Positions 21,283 to 29,492 of a DNA stretch of 29,724 nucleotides are shown in pieces. The position numbers were made by a program, and so were the translations under genes. The stretch covers positions 1 to 29,724 of the forward strand of contig DPVM01000014.1 of the NCBI GenBank assembly GCA_003526845.1. Reading direction: 5' to 3'. The DNA comes from Oscillospiraceae bacterium (GTDB lineage Bacteria > Bacillota > Clostridia > Oscillospirales > Acutalibacteraceae). The notes beneath the pieces are model-generated. The model saw only the letters and a list, made by a program, of their open reading frames with translations, was not told where the DNA came from and made no database searches. Every line of letters starts with the position of its first letter. Positions within the stretch are counted from its first letter, which is position 1.

Positions 21283-21465
21283 ATGCTTGAATTCTTACAA
21301 CAAAATTATTTAACAATCATCATTATTGCGGTGCTTGTCCTTATGGTGGCATTGATTATCCGCTCGATTGTTAAAGACAAAAAAGCAGGCAAAAATACCT
21401 GCGGGGCAAATTGCGCGCATTGCGCAAATGCCGGATATTGCCATAAAAAGGAAAAGAAAGGGTGA
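21283..21465 (+). CDS. FeoB-associated Cys-rich membrane protein
   Basis: A 60-residue protein with one N-terminal membrane helix (NYLTIIIIAVLVLMVALII) and a cysteine-rich cytoplasmic tail (CGANCAHCANAGYC, four cysteines). This matches the small FeoB-associated Cys-rich membrane proteins that take the place of FeoC in clostridia. It follows feoB by 37 bases, with AGAAGG before the start. Function is inferred from context: probable iron handling or Fe-S-type sensing at the transporter. Confidence 0.9.
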   Translation: MLEFLQQNYLTIIIIAVLVLMVALIIRSIVKDKKAGKNTCGANCAHCANAGYCHKKEKKG

Positions 21466-21471
21466 CACTTT

Positions 21472-21717
21472 ACGATTAAAACAACATTATCAATTGACGG
21501 AATGGCGTGCGGAATGTGCGAGGCACATATTTGCGACACAATTCGCAAGGATTTTGATGTAAAAAAGGTCAAAGCGTCACACACCAAAAAAATGGCAGAA
21601 ATAGTATCTAAAGAACCCTTGGATGAGCAGAAATTGCGCAGTGCCATTGGTGCCACGGGCTACACCGTAACCGATGTCCGCAGCGAAGAATATGTCAAAA
21701 AAGGACTCTTTAAATAA
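21472..21717 (+). CDS. Heavy-metal-associated (HMA) domain protein, ACG start?
   Basis: A small ferredoxin-fold metallochaperone. IKTTLSIDGMACGMCEAHIC has the metal-binding Cys-x2-Cys in the loop after the first strand. Later strands are KMAEIVSKEPLDEQKL and GYTVTDVRSEEYVKKG. The protein-like sequence begins at ATT 21475, preceded by ACG at 21472 where relatives carry ATG. The ribosome binding site GAAAGGG (21456-21462) is nine bases before that ACG. The first real ATG (21502) would remove the first beta strand and leave the Cys motif at the very N-terminus (71 residues). So either a rare non-AUG start, a point mutation, or a sequencing error is present. Last gene of the feo operon; substrate metal unknown. 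Confidence 0.72.
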   Translation, partial: TIKTTLSIDGMACGMCEAHICDTIRKDFDVKKVKASHTKKMAEIVSKEPLDEQKLRSAIGATGYTVTDVRSEEYVKKGLFK

Positions 21718-21750
21718 ATAGTTTTCCAAATTCCATTTACTCCTAATGGG

Positions 21751-21788
21751 CAGGACCCGTGCGTTAATTCGCGCGGGTCCTGTTCTTT
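21751..21788 (+). terminator. feo operon terminator
   Basis: CAGGACCCGTGCG (21751-21763) and CGCGCGGGTCCTG (21770-21782) form a 13-bp stem with one G-T pair and a TTAATT loop, followed by TTCTTT. Confidence 0.88.
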
Positions 21789-21794
21789 GTATGG

Positions 21795-21830
21795 AAAAAC
21801 CGCAGTCGGTGTGCCTGACTGCGGTTTTTT
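21795..21830. terminator. Bidirectional terminator between feo and vanZ-like genes
   Basis: The stem AAAAACCGCAGTCGG (21795-21809) and CCTGACTGCGGTTTTT (21814-21829) has one bulged T, with A- and T-tracts on the two sides. It can stop the feo transcript on the plus strand and the VanZ-like transcript on the minus strand. Confidence 0.85.
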
Positions 21831-21839
21831 GAATATGCA

Positions 21840-22364
21840 TTATTTACTTTTCTTAATTTTGTTGTATATGATTAATGCGATTGCGGCACCGCCGACATTC
21901 AGCAAAAGGTCATCAATATCGCACGACCTGCCGATAAAATATTGCACTGCCTCAATCCCTGCGGTAAATGCCGCAATAATAATTATGCAAGTTATGTTTT
22001 TTGTTTTCGGGGATAAGTTTTTTATCAACAATGCAAACGGCATCATAATCACCGCGTTTACGGCTAAGTTTGCCAGATCCCGTATGCTGTGTGATGAAAG
22101 TTGCGCAAAGATTGTTTTGAACGGCACAAGATTCAGCAATCTGCGCTCTTTTATTCCCAAAATCCGCACTGCTCCGCCTGCGCCTGTTGTTATTTGCAAT
22201 CCATAGGTGATAAGCGCCGCAATCAACAGCCCTATGTAAAGCGAGAGCATCAGCTGCGCAACAAACTGCCTTTTGTCGAGCCTTTTAGTTATAATAAACT
22301 TTATTGCATTGACAATTAAACACCCGGCGACCGCCAAGCACGGCGGCAATAATATACTGATCAT
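21840..22364 (-). CDS. VanZ family membrane protein
   Basis: A 174-residue membrane protein with four to five hydrophobic helices and the VanZ pattern NLVPFKTIF, then RDLANLAVNAVIMMPFALLI, the acidic EAVQYFIGRSCDIDDLLLN helix and a final helix LNVGGAAIALIIY. VanZ proteins are linked to low-level teicoplanin and lipoglycopeptide resistance; in most clostridial genomes the role is unknown. I prefer the ATG at 22364 because GGGAGG (minus strand, 22377-22372) lies just upstream. A start at 22439 would overlap its own promoter and add 25 residues. It stands alone, with a promoter containing a large palindrome. Confidence 0.86.
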   Translation of the reverse strand: MISILLPPCLAVAGCLIVNAIKFIITKRLDKRQFVAQLMLSLYIGLLIAALITYGLQITTGAGGAVRILGIKERRLLNLVPFKTIFAQLSSHSIRDLANLAVNAVIMMPFALLIKNLSPKTKNITCIIIIAAFTAGIEAVQYFIGRSCDIDDLLLNVGGAAIALIIYNKIKKSK

Positions 22365-22410
22365 AAAAATTTCCTCCCACAATAAAATATTGTATGTTTG
22401 ATGATTATTT

Positions 22411-22439
22411 GTTATATCGAGTTTCGATATAAAAGTCAA
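22411..22439 (-). promoter_or_regulatory. vanZ-like promoter with 21-bp palindromic operator
   Basis: On the minus strand TTGACT (22439-22434) and TATAAC (22416-22411) are 17 bases apart. A perfect palindrome, TTATATCGA (22412-22420), GTT, TCGATATAA (22424-22432), fills the spacer and overlaps the -10. A repressor bound there would block the polymerase. No regulator gene is adjacent. Confidence 0.8.
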
Positions 22440-22503
22440 TGAATTTGATGAATTTTAAGAAACTTTAAGAAATTATTGTCACTGATAAGTCACCAATAAT
22501 ATG

Positions 22504-22532
22504 TTGCTTATTTCCTATATTTATGATATGAT
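22504..22532 (+). promoter_or_regulatory. Promoter of GH3 gene
   Basis: TTGCTT (22504-22509) and TATGAT (22527-22532) are 17 bases apart, about 70 bases before the start codon. Confidence 0.6.
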
Positions 22533-22600
22533 TTAAAGTGAATGAAAAGGTTCGGATTCGGTGGAAAATTAAGCATCGAACAACAAAAGGGGTACAGATT

Positions 22601-25024
22601 ATGGGTATCAAAAAAGCTTTTAACAAAATGATGGCAAACATAGTCAACAATTTATCGCAGGGCGAAATTGACAGAACGGGAGTTGAGCACATTGTCACGG
22701 ACGGTATGCCGCAGATTTTGCGACAGAGTGCCGCAGAAGGTGCAGTACTTTTGAAAAATGACGGCGTTTTGCCGTTTGCCGACGGCACTTGTGTTTCGCT
22801 TTTCGGCAGATGCAGCGACGATTATTTCTTTGTCGGCTACGGCTCGGGCGGCGATGTCAACTATCCCTATAGTGTCAGCCTAACCGAAGGCGTTCGCAAC
22901 TGTGCGCATTTGAGACTTAATGAGGCGCTTGCGGATGCTTACACCGAATTTTCAAATGAAAATCCGATAAACCACGGCTTTTGGGGCAAGTGGCCGTTTC
23001 ATTATGACGAAATGCCGCTCAGCGATGCAACCGTTGTTTCCGCCGCACGCAGCAGTGACGCCGCCGTTGTTACAATCGGAAGGTCGTCGGGCGAGGACAG
23101 AGATTGCAAATACGAAAATGGCAGTTATCTTTTGACTGACGACGAAATCGCAATGCTCGACAAGGTTTGCACGCATTTTGACAAGGTTGTTGTCCTTTTG
23201 AATGTCGGCAACATTATTGATATGAGTTGGGCTGCGCATTACGGCGACAAAATCGGCGCAATAATGTATGTTTGGCAGGGCGGTATGGAAAGCGGCAACG
23301 CAGTTGCGGATTTGCTTTGCGGCACAACATCCCCGAGCGGCAGGCTGACCGACACAATCATTAAGGATTATTCCGACAACCCGACCTCTGTTAATTTCGG
23401 CGGAAAAGCCTTTAACAATTATGAAGAGGATATTTTTGTCGGCTATAGATATTTTGAAACATTCGACCCCGATGCAGTTCTTTATCCGTTCGGCTTTGGC
23501 TTGAGTTATACCGATTTTGAAATCACACATAACAAAACCACTGCCGACGAAAACGGTTTTAATGTTGAATTTACCGTTAAAAACACGGGCAAACGCGCAG
23601 GCAGAGAAGTTGCGCAGGTTTATGTGCAAAAACCGTGCGGCAGGCTCGGCAATCCAAAGCTTTGCCTTGTCGGTTTTGCGAAAACAAAGGAACTTCAGCC
23701 CGACGAGTCGCAGGATTTGAGTATTTATGTCGATTTTTATTCGCTCACTTCGTTTGACGATTGCGGCTCTACAAACCACGCGGGCGCATATGTCACCGAG
23801 AGAGGCGAATTTTCGCTCTTCCTCGGAAAGAATGTCAGAGAAAACGAAAAAATATTCACATACTATCAGGAGGAAACCGCCGTTTATGCACAGCACAAAC
23901 AGGCTTGCGCACCGGTTGATGATTTCCAAATTTTCCACGCCGATGAAATCGACGGCAAGGTTCAGCTCCGTATAAAAAATGTGCCAAAGCAAAAGTATGA
24001 TTTGGCAACAAGAATTTTAAACAATTTGCCCGAGCCGATTGCGCAAACGGGTGACAGGGGAATTACATTCATCGATGTCAAAGACGGCAAAAAAACGCTC
24101 GATGAATTTGTGGCACAGCTTAATATAGGCGAACTTGAGGCAATCACAAGGGGCGACTACGAAATGAATTCTCCGCTTTGTGCCGTCGGCAACGCTGGCG
24201 CATACGGCGGCGTGCTCTGCTCACTCCGCGACAAGGGTGTTGACGCAATTTGCACTACCGACGGACCGTCGGGTATTCGACTTCGTGCAAGTGCATCGCT
24301 TTTGCCTATCGGCACGCTTTTGGCGTCTACATTCGACACCGAGCTTGTGGAAAAAATGTATTCCGTTTTAGCCACAGAAATGAAGGACCGCGGCAGTGAT
24401 GTCCTGCTTGCTCCCGGAATGAATATACACAGAAACGCGCTTTGCGGCAGAAATTTTGAGTATTTCAGCGAGGACCCGTTCCTCAGCGGAAAAATGGGCG
24501 CTGCCGCAGTTCGCGGTATTCAAAGCCTCGGCGCATCTGCCTGCCCGAAACATTTTGCCTGCAACAATCAGGAATTTATGCGCAATATGACCGATTCGCG
24601 CGTGTCGGAAAGAGCACTTCGCGAAATCTATCTCAAAGGCTTTGAAATTTGTGTGAAAGAGGCGCACCCGAAAAATATTATGACCTCATACAACAAGGTC
24701 AACAGCGTTTACAGCCATTATAATTATGACCTTTGCACAACGATTTTGCGCGAGGAGTGGGGATATACCGGCAATGTTATGACCGATTGGTGGATGAAAC
24801 CGTCAAAAAGCCCCGAGTTCCCGAATTTGCGCGACCAGGCATACAGAATTCGTGCCCAAGTTGACCTTCTTATGCCGGGCGGTGAGCGCATTACCAACCG
24901 TAAACCCGACGGCACACTTCTCAAAACATACGGTCTGCCGGGCGGCATAACACTCGGCGAAATTCAGCGCAGTGCAAAAAATGTGCTCACAAGCGTTTTG
25001 AACATTGAAAAAAGCGAAAAATAA
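22601..25024 (+). CDS. GH3 beta-glucosidase with permuted domains
   Basis: An 807-residue family 3 glycoside hydrolase, releasing glucose (or a related sugar) from beta-linked oligosaccharides. Domain order is reversed relative to most members. First comes the alpha/beta-sandwich (C-type) domain, starting AAEGAVLLKNDGVLPF (about 44-59). A fibronectin-III-like part follows (about 290-400; YPFGFGLSYTDFEI, NTGKRAGREVAQVYV). The (beta/alpha)8-type catalytic domain is last (about 500-800), with TDGPSGIRL (about 553), KHFACNNQE (about 648) and the nucleophile Asp at about 729 in VMTDWW. The same transposed layout is known for Ruminococcus albus and Butyrivibrio fibrisolvens beta-glucosidases. No signal peptide: cytoplasmic. 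The ATG at 22601 follows AAAGGGG. No partner transporter nearby. Confidence 0.93.
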   Translation: MGIKKAFNKMMANIVNNLSQGEIDRTGVEHIVTDGMPQILRQSAAEGAVLLKNDGVLPFADGTCVSLFGRCSDDYFFVGYGSGGDVNYPYSVSLTEGVRNCAHLRLNEALADAYTEFSNENPINHGFWGKWPFHYDEMPLSDATVVSAARSSDAAVVTIGRSSGEDRDCKYENGSYLLTDDEIAMLDKVCTHFDKVVVLLNVGNIIDMSWAAHYGDKIGAIMYVWQGGMESGNAVADLLCGTTSPSGRLTDTIIKDYSDNPTSVNFGGKAFNNYEEDIFVGYRYFETFDPDAVLYPFGFGLSYTDFEITHNKTTADENGFNVEFTVKNTGKRAGREVAQVYVQKPCGRLGNPKLCLVGFAKTKELQPDESQDLSIYVDFYSLTSFDDCGSTNHAGAYVTERGEFSLFLGKNVRENEKIFTYYQEETAVYAQHKQACAPVDDFQIFHADEIDGKVQLRIKNVPKQKYDLATRILNNLPEPIAQTGDRGITFIDVKDGKKTLDEFVAQLNIGELEAITRGDYEMNSPLCAVGNAGAYGGVLCSLRDKGVDAICTTDGPSGIRLRASASLLPIGTLLASTFDTELVEKMYSVLATEMKDRGSDVLLAPGMNIHRNALCGRNFEYFSEDPFLSGKMGAAAVRGIQSLGASACPKHFACNNQEFMRNMTDSRVSERALREIYLKGFEICVKEAHPKNIMTSYNKVNSVYSHYNYDLCTTILREEWGYTGNVMTDWWMKPSKSPEFPNLRDQAYRIRAQVDLLMPGGERITNRKPDGTLLKTYGLPGGITLGEIQRSAKNVLTSVLNIEKSEK

Positions 25025-25036
25025 AGCATTTTTTGT

Positions 25037-25065
25037 TTGACAAATACATCGTGCGAAACTATAAT
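25037..25065 (+). promoter_or_regulatory. Consensus promoter of metF-metH operon
   Basis: A fully consensus TTGACA (25037-25042) and TATAAT (25060-25065) are 17 bases apart, starting the transcript near 25072, about 50 bases before metF. The leader is too short for a SAM or cobalamin riboswitch and shows none. Confidence 0.9.
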
Positions 25066-25124
25066 AATAATTTAGTTAATAATGCATATTAAAATAATAG
25101 GAATTAGTCGAAAGGCATTAAATT

Positions 25125-25994
25125 ATGAAAATAAGCAAAATTTTAAGGGATAATAAGGTAACAGTTTCGTTCGAAGTTTTCCCTCCGAAACAGTGGGATA
25201 AAATCGAGCACACAAAAGATATTGTCAAAGAGATGAGCGAGTATGCGCCCTCATTTATGAGCGTGACATACGGCGCGGCAGGCACAAAATCGGGCTTTAC
25301 GCAGGAGATTGCAACTCAAATCAAAAACAGTGGCGTAACTCCGCTTTCTCATCTCACCTGCATCACCTCGACAAGAGATAAAATTCACACCGTTGTAAAC
25401 GATTTGCAGGAAAACGGAATTGAAAATATCCTTGCCCTTCGCGGCGATATTCCGGAGGGATTTGAGTTCCCCGACGACCAATATTTTACCCACGCATATC
25501 AGCTTGTAAACGAAATTAAAGCTATCGACCCGACAATCTGCGTCGGCGGTGCGTGCTATCCCGAAATTCACCCCGAAAGCGCAAATCGCGTTGATGATAT
25601 TGAATACCTTAAGCAAAAGGTTGATTGCGGCGTTGAATTTTTGACCTCGCAAATGTTTTTTGATAACGACAAATTTCTCAATTTCTACGAGATGTGTCGC
25701 ATTAAGGGCATAACCGTGCCGATTATCGCAGGTATTATGCCGATTACAAACGCAAAGCAAATCAAACGCTCAATCGAACTTTCAAATTCAAGCGTTCCCA
25801 AAAAGTTCTACAAAATCATGGAGCGTTTCGGCGATGATGAAAGGTCAATGAAACAGGCGGGCATTGTTTACGCCACCGAACAGATTATCGACCTCATGGC
25901 AAACGGAATAAACAATATCCATATTTACACAATGAACAAGCCTGAAGTTGCAGGCGCAATTATGAACGGTTTGTCGGATATTATTAATGAATAA
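25125..25994 (+). CDS. metF: Methylenetetrahydrofolate reductase
   Basis: A 289-residue flavoprotein that reduces 5,10-methylene-tetrahydrofolate to 5-methyl-tetrahydrofolate, the methyl donor for MetH. The family start VSFEVFPPK has the catalytic Glu17. SFMSVTYGAAG, HLTCITSTRD, ILALRGDIPEG (flavin site) and FLTSQMFFDNDKF follow in order, and GIMPITNAKQI lies near the end. The TIM barrel has the usual length. ATG at 25125 follows GAAAGG. First gene of a tight operon; it overlaps the next gene by eight bases. Confidence 0.95.
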   Translation: MKISKILRDNKVTVSFEVFPPKQWDKIEHTKDIVKEMSEYAPSFMSVTYGAAGTKSGFTQEIATQIKNSGVTPLSHLTCITSTRDKIHTVVNDLQENGIENILALRGDIPEGFEFPDDQYFTHAYQLVNEIKAIDPTICVGGACYPEIHPESANRVDDIEYLKQKVDCGVEFLTSQMFFDNDKFLNFYEMCRIKGITVPIIAGIMPITNAKQIKRSIELSNSSVPKKFYKIMERFGDDERSMKQAGIVYATEQIIDLMANGINNIHIYTMNKPEVAGAIMNGLSDIINE

Positions 25995-26541
25995 GGCAGA
26001 AATTCTCCGCTATATGCGGACAAACAGCAAAACAACGGACGAAAAAATCCTTGCGCTTGTTGACAAGGCGATGGATACAATCGAGCAAACAGCCGTGCCG
26101 AAAACGCTATACCGCATTTTTGACTGCACTGTTACCGACGATTGCCTGATTATCGGCGATTTCAGGTTTGAAAGCACTCGTCTTGCTCAAAATCTTAAAG
26201 GTTGCAGCAGGGTTGTTGTTTTCGGTGCGACTCTCGGCGTTGCGGTTGACAGAGTTATAAAAGTTTCGGCGTCAACCGATATTGCCGATGCTATGGCGCT
26301 CCAAGCCGCCGCTGCGTCAAAAATCGAAGAGGTGTGCGACGGTTTAGAGGAGCAAATTAAGGCGGAACATTCCGTTTCTTTGCGTCAACGCTATTCACCG
26401 GGATATTTCGACCTTGACATTTCAAACCAAAAAAAAGTTTTTTCACTGCTTGAGCTTACTAAAAGAATAGGCTTGATGCTTACCGACACCTGTGAAATGG
26501 TGCCGACAAAAAGCGTTACGGCGTTTATAGGAATTGATTGA
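25987..26541 (+). CDS. Stand-alone MetH reactivation-domain protein
   Basis: A 184-residue protein equivalent to the C-terminal activation domain of cobalamin-dependent methionine synthase. That domain binds S-adenosylmethionine and remethylates cobalamin after it has been oxidised. RYSPGYFDLDISNQ (135-148) is the SAM-binding R-x3-PGY signature, and TDTCEMVPTKSVTAFIG (166-182) the second conserved strand-loop. The following MetH lacks this domain, so the two proteins together make up the usual four-module enzyme. The start overlaps the metF stop by eight bases, and its stop lies two bases before metH. Confidence 0.9.
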   Translation: MNKAEILRYMRTNSKTTDEKILALVDKAMDTIEQTAVPKTLYRIFDCTVTDDCLIIGDFRFESTRLAQNLKGCSRVVVFGATLGVAVDRVIKVSASTDIADAMALQAAAASKIEEVCDGLEEQIKAEHSVSLRQRYSPGYFDLDISNQKKVFSLLELTKRIGLMLTDTCEMVPTKSVTAFIGID

Positions 26542-26543
26542 TT

Positions 26544-28850
26544 ATGATTAAATATTTTGACGGCGGCATGGGCAGTATGCTCAATTTAAGACCCGGCGAG
26601 CTTCCCGAAAAGCTTAATATCAGCGACCCCGACAGGGTTTATCGCGTTCATAAGGCGTATGCCGACGCAGGTGCCGATATTATCACCGCCAACACATTCG
26701 GCGCAAACAGACTTAAATATGACAATTGCGACGAGCTTGTTAGAGCAGGCGTTGCGCTTGCAAAAAAGACAGGCAAAAAAGTTGCGCTCGATTTGGGACC
26801 GACCGGCAAATTGCTCAAACCTATGGGCGATCTTGATTTTGAGGAGTGCGTCAGCATTTATGCCGATGTTGTCAACGCCGGCAAGAATGATGCAGACATT
26901 GTTTTGATTGAAACAATGGGCGACACCTACGAAATCAAAGCCGCAATGCTTGCCGCAAAGGAAAATTGCGACCTCCCCATTTTTGTTTCAATGATTTTTG
27001 ACGAAAAGGGCAGGCTTTTGACAGGCGCGGATGTTAAAACTGCGTGCGCTGTTGTTGAAGGACTCGGCGCCGATGTCATCGGTTTTAACTGCGGTCTCGG
27101 ACCAAAGCAGATGATTCCGCTTGTTGAGGAACTTGAAAAATACACCTCAACTCCGATTATGGTAAACCCGAACGCAGGCTTGCCCGAATCGGTAAACGGC
27201 GAAACAGTATATAATGTTGATCCCGACGAGTTTTCGGATTTAATGGCGCAAATCGCCGATTTGGGTGTTTCGTATCTCGGCGGTTGTTGCGGTACAACGC
27301 CGGCACATATCAAGGCACTTATTGAAAAGACAAAAAATATTCCCGATGTTCCACCGTCAAAAAAGAATTTCACATTTGTAACAAGCTATTCCCAAAGCGT
27401 TGAACTTGGCGAAAAAAGCGCCGTTGTCGGCGAAAGAATCAACCCCACCGGTAAAAAACTGCTTAAACAGGCACTTCGTGACAGGGATATGGATTATATT
27501 CTGCGCGAGGGTATTTCTCAAAAGGACTGCGGCGCACATATTCTCGATGTCAATGTCGGCTTGCCCGAAATCGACGAGGTTGAAATGCTTAAATCCGCCG
27601 TTTATGAACTTCAGTCGGTTTTGCCGACTCCGCTTCAGCTCGACTCTTCCGATGCTGTCGCAATGGAGCAGGCTCTCAGAATTTACAACGGCAAGCCGCT
27701 TATCAACTCAACAAACGGCAAGGAAAAATCAATGCACGAGATTTTTCCGCTTGCAAAAAAATACGGCGGCGTTGTTGTTTGCCTTTGTCTTGACGAAAAC
27801 GGAATTCCCGAAACCGCTGACGGCAGAATTAAGGTTGCCCAAAAAATAATTAACACAGCGGCTGAATACGGTATCGACAAAAAGGATTTGATTGTTGACG
27901 CCCTTGCAATGACTATCAGCACCGACACCAAAAACGCAATTGAAACGCTCAAGGCGGTTGATTATATAAAGCACACACTCGGCGTCAATACAGTTTTGGG
28001 CGTGTCAAATATCAGCTTCGGTCTCCCAAACAGAGAGGCTGTTAATACCGCGTTTTATACTCTTTGCCTCAAAGCGGGACTTTCTGCCGGCATCATAAAT
28101 CCAAAGTCGCAAAGTATGATGAATGCATATTATTCATACAACGCGCTTGCAGGGCTTGATGAAAATTGCACCGAGTATATTGAGTCTGCCGTTGTGATTG
28201 ATGCAGTCGCAGATGCATCGAATATCACACTTCTTGACGCAATCGTCAAGGGTATGAAGGAAGAAAGCGCCAAATGTGCAAAGGAACTTTTAAAAACACA
28301 AAATTCGCTTGATATTATCAATGAATATATCATTCCGGCGCTCGATAAGGTCGGCGATGGGTTTGAGAAAAATAAAATATTCCTGCCACAGCTTTTGATG
28401 TCCGCAGACAGTGCAAAGGCGGCTTTTGACGAAATCAAAGCGCATATGATAGTCAACGGAAACTCACAGGTTAAGGGCGAAAAAATTATTATCGCAACCG
28501 TTGAAGGAGACATTCACGATATAGGCAAAAATATCGTCAAGGTTCTCCTTGCGAATTACGGTTTCGATGTTGTCGATCTCGGCAAGGATGTCAAGTGCGA
28601 AACGGTGCTTGATGAAACGATAAAGAACGATGCCAAGCTCGTCGGACTTTCGGCTCTTATGACAACAACGGTGCCGAATATGGAAAAAACAATCAAGCTT
28701 ATTCACGAAAATACCGATGCAAAAGTTTTTGTCGGCGGCGCCGTTCTCACAAAGGATTACGCAAAAATGATTAATGCCGATTGGTACGCAAAGGACGCTA
28801 TGGAGAGCGTTCGCATAGCGCAGGAATTTTTCACCGAGGGAAGTAATTAA
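26544..28850 (+). CDS. metH: Cobalamin-dependent methionine synthase (no activation domain)
   Basis: A 768-residue enzyme moving the methyl group of 5-methyl-tetrahydrofolate to homocysteine through cobalamin. Modules in order: homocysteine-binding barrel (1 to about 285; FDGGMGSML, GFNCGLGP and GGCCGTTPAH supply the zinc cysteines), pterin-binding barrel (about 290-560; AVVGERINPTGK), helical cap domain (about 575-645) and Rossmann cobalamin domain with DIHDIGKN (about 655-662; His is the lower cobalt ligand) and GLSALMTTTVPNM. E. coli MetH is about 1,227 residues because it carries the activation domain; here that is the preceding gene. The ATG at 26544 is preferred to TTG 26538. Translation is probably coupled to the upstream stop codon. 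Confidence 0.95.
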   Translation: MIKYFDGGMGSMLNLRPGELPEKLNISDPDRVYRVHKAYADAGADIITANTFGANRLKYDNCDELVRAGVALAKKTGKKVALDLGPTGKLLKPMGDLDFEECVSIYADVVNAGKNDADIVLIETMGDTYEIKAAMLAAKENCDLPIFVSMIFDEKGRLLTGADVKTACAVVEGLGADVIGFNCGLGPKQMIPLVEELEKYTSTPIMVNPNAGLPESVNGETVYNVDPDEFSDLMAQIADLGVSYLGGCCGTTPAHIKALIEKTKNIPDVPPSKKNFTFVTSYSQSVELGEKSAVVGERINPTGKKLLKQALRDRDMDYILREGISQKDCGAHILDVNVGLPEIDEVEMLKSAVYELQSVLPTPLQLDSSDAVAMEQALRIYNGKPLINSTNGKEKSMHEIFPLAKKYGGVVVCLCLDENGIPETADGRIKVAQKIINTAAEYGIDKKDLIVDALAMTISTDTKNAIETLKAVDYIKHTLGVNTVLGVSNISFGLPNREAVNTAFYTLCLKAGLSAGIINPKSQSMMNAYYSYNALAGLDENCTEYIESAVVIDAVADASNITLLDAIVKGMKEESAKCAKELLKTQNSLDIINEYIIPALDKVGDGFEKNKIFLPQLLMSADSAKAAFDEIKAHMIVNGNSQVKGEKIIIATVEGDIHDIGKNIVKVLLANYGFDVVDLGKDVKCETVLDETIKNDAKLVGLSALMTTTVPNMEKTIKLIHENTDAKVFVGGAVLTKDYAKMINADWYAKDAMESVRIAQEFFTEGSN

Positions 28851-28852
28851 TT

Positions 28853-29248
28853 ATGATGATTTCAACAAAGGGCAGATATGCGTTGAGTATTATGCTCGAT
28901 CTTGCCCAGCATAACGACGGCAGTTTTGTTTCGCTCAAAGATATTTCCGACCGTCAGGATATAAGTATGAAATATCTCGAGGCGATTATTGCAAAGCTTT
29001 CAAAGGGCGGACTCGTTGACAGCGCAAGGGGAAAAACCGGAGGCTATCGACTCAATCGCCCGGTTGATAAATACACCGTCGGCGAAATTCTGATTTTGAC
29101 GGAAAAAACGCTCGCCCCCGTTTCATGCGTCGAATGTGAAAATCATTGCCCGAAGGAGGGCAGCAACCTCGCGCGCCCAATGTGGAACGAACTTAACGAA
29201 ATTATTATGGATTTTTTAAACTCCAAAACCCTTGCCGACTTGATTTAA
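28853..29248 (+). CDS. Rrf2-family transcription regulator with Fe-S-type cysteines
   Basis: A 131-residue Rrf2 winged-helix regulator: MISTKGRYALSIMLDLA, ISDRQDISMKYLEAIIAKLS (recognition helix) and GKTGGYRLNRPV (wing). The later segment SCVECENHC has cysteines at 92, 95 and 99, a spacing unlike IscR (Cys92, 98, 104) but suited to a [2Fe-2S] cluster or redox switch. Members include IscR (Fe-S), NsrR (nitric oxide) and CymR (cysteine metabolism). Its position, two bases after metH in the same operon, suggests control of sulfur amino acid genes, perhaps CymR-like. Two adjacent ATGs (28853, 28856) are possible; GAGGGA at 28837-28842 serves either. Confidence 0.9.
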   Translation: MMISTKGRYALSIMLDLAQHNDGSFVSLKDISDRQDISMKYLEAIIAKLSKGGLVDSARGKTGGYRLNRPVDKYTVGEILILTEKTLAPVSCVECENHCPKEGSNLARPMWNELNEIIMDFLNSKTLADLI

Positions 29249-29288
29249 AACAAATTTCTAAAAAATTTCACTTTTTTTGATTTTTTAC

Positions 29289-29316
29289 TTGATAATTTCA
29301 AAATTTGTGATATAAT
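29289..29316 (+). promoter_or_regulatory. Promoter of tRNA-Gln
   Basis: TTGATA (29289-29294) and consensus TATAAT (29311-29316) are 16 bases apart, about 30 bases before the tRNA. No clear terminator separates the rrf2 gene from it. Confidence 0.78.
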
Positions 29317-29345
29317 ACTTGTGTTAACAAATCGTTAGCATATAT

Positions 29346-29419
29346 AGAGGTATAGTGTAACGGTAACACTCCGGACTCTGACTCCGTCATTTAAGGTTCG
29401 AATCCTTATACCTCTGCCA
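29346..29419 (+). tRNA. tRNA-Gln (anticodon CTG)
   Basis: A full cloverleaf is visible. Acceptor arm AGAGGTA/TACCTCT; D arm GTGT/ACAC; anticodon stem CCGGA/TCCGT with loop CTCTGAC (anticodon CTG at 29378-29380, reading CAG); T arm TAAGG/CCTTA with loop TTCGAAT. The CCA end is encoded (29417-29419). One oddity is a C-T mismatch at the first pair of the anticodon stem. Confidence 0.93.
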
Positions 29420-29423
29420 AGAG

Positions 29424-29456
29424 AAAACAGACATCCGCACGGGTGTCTGTTTTTTC
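29424..29456 (+). terminator. tRNA-Gln terminator
   Basis: The stem AAAACAGACATCC (29424-29436) with GGGTGTCTGTTTT (29441-29453), loop GCAC and one G-T pair, runs into Ts directly behind the tRNA. Confidence 0.9.
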
Positions 29457-29470
29457 TTCTATAGAAGAAG

Positions 29471-29483
29471 ATAAGGATTCGAA
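29471..29483 (-). repeat. Inverted partial copy of tRNA-Gln T arm
   Basis: ATAAGGATTCGAA is the exact reverse complement of tRNA positions 29398-29410 (T loop, 3' T stem and start of the acceptor strand). It sits about 60 bases behind the tRNA. Such fragments are often left by elements that integrate in tRNA 3' ends, although the inverted direction is unusual. Confidence 0.5.
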
Positions 29484-29492
29484 GAATACTTA

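Noticed and set aside
22952..23992. 346-residue minus-strand open frame inside GH3
   Set aside because: Shadow of the GH3 frame; Cys- and Ile-rich with no recognisable domain.
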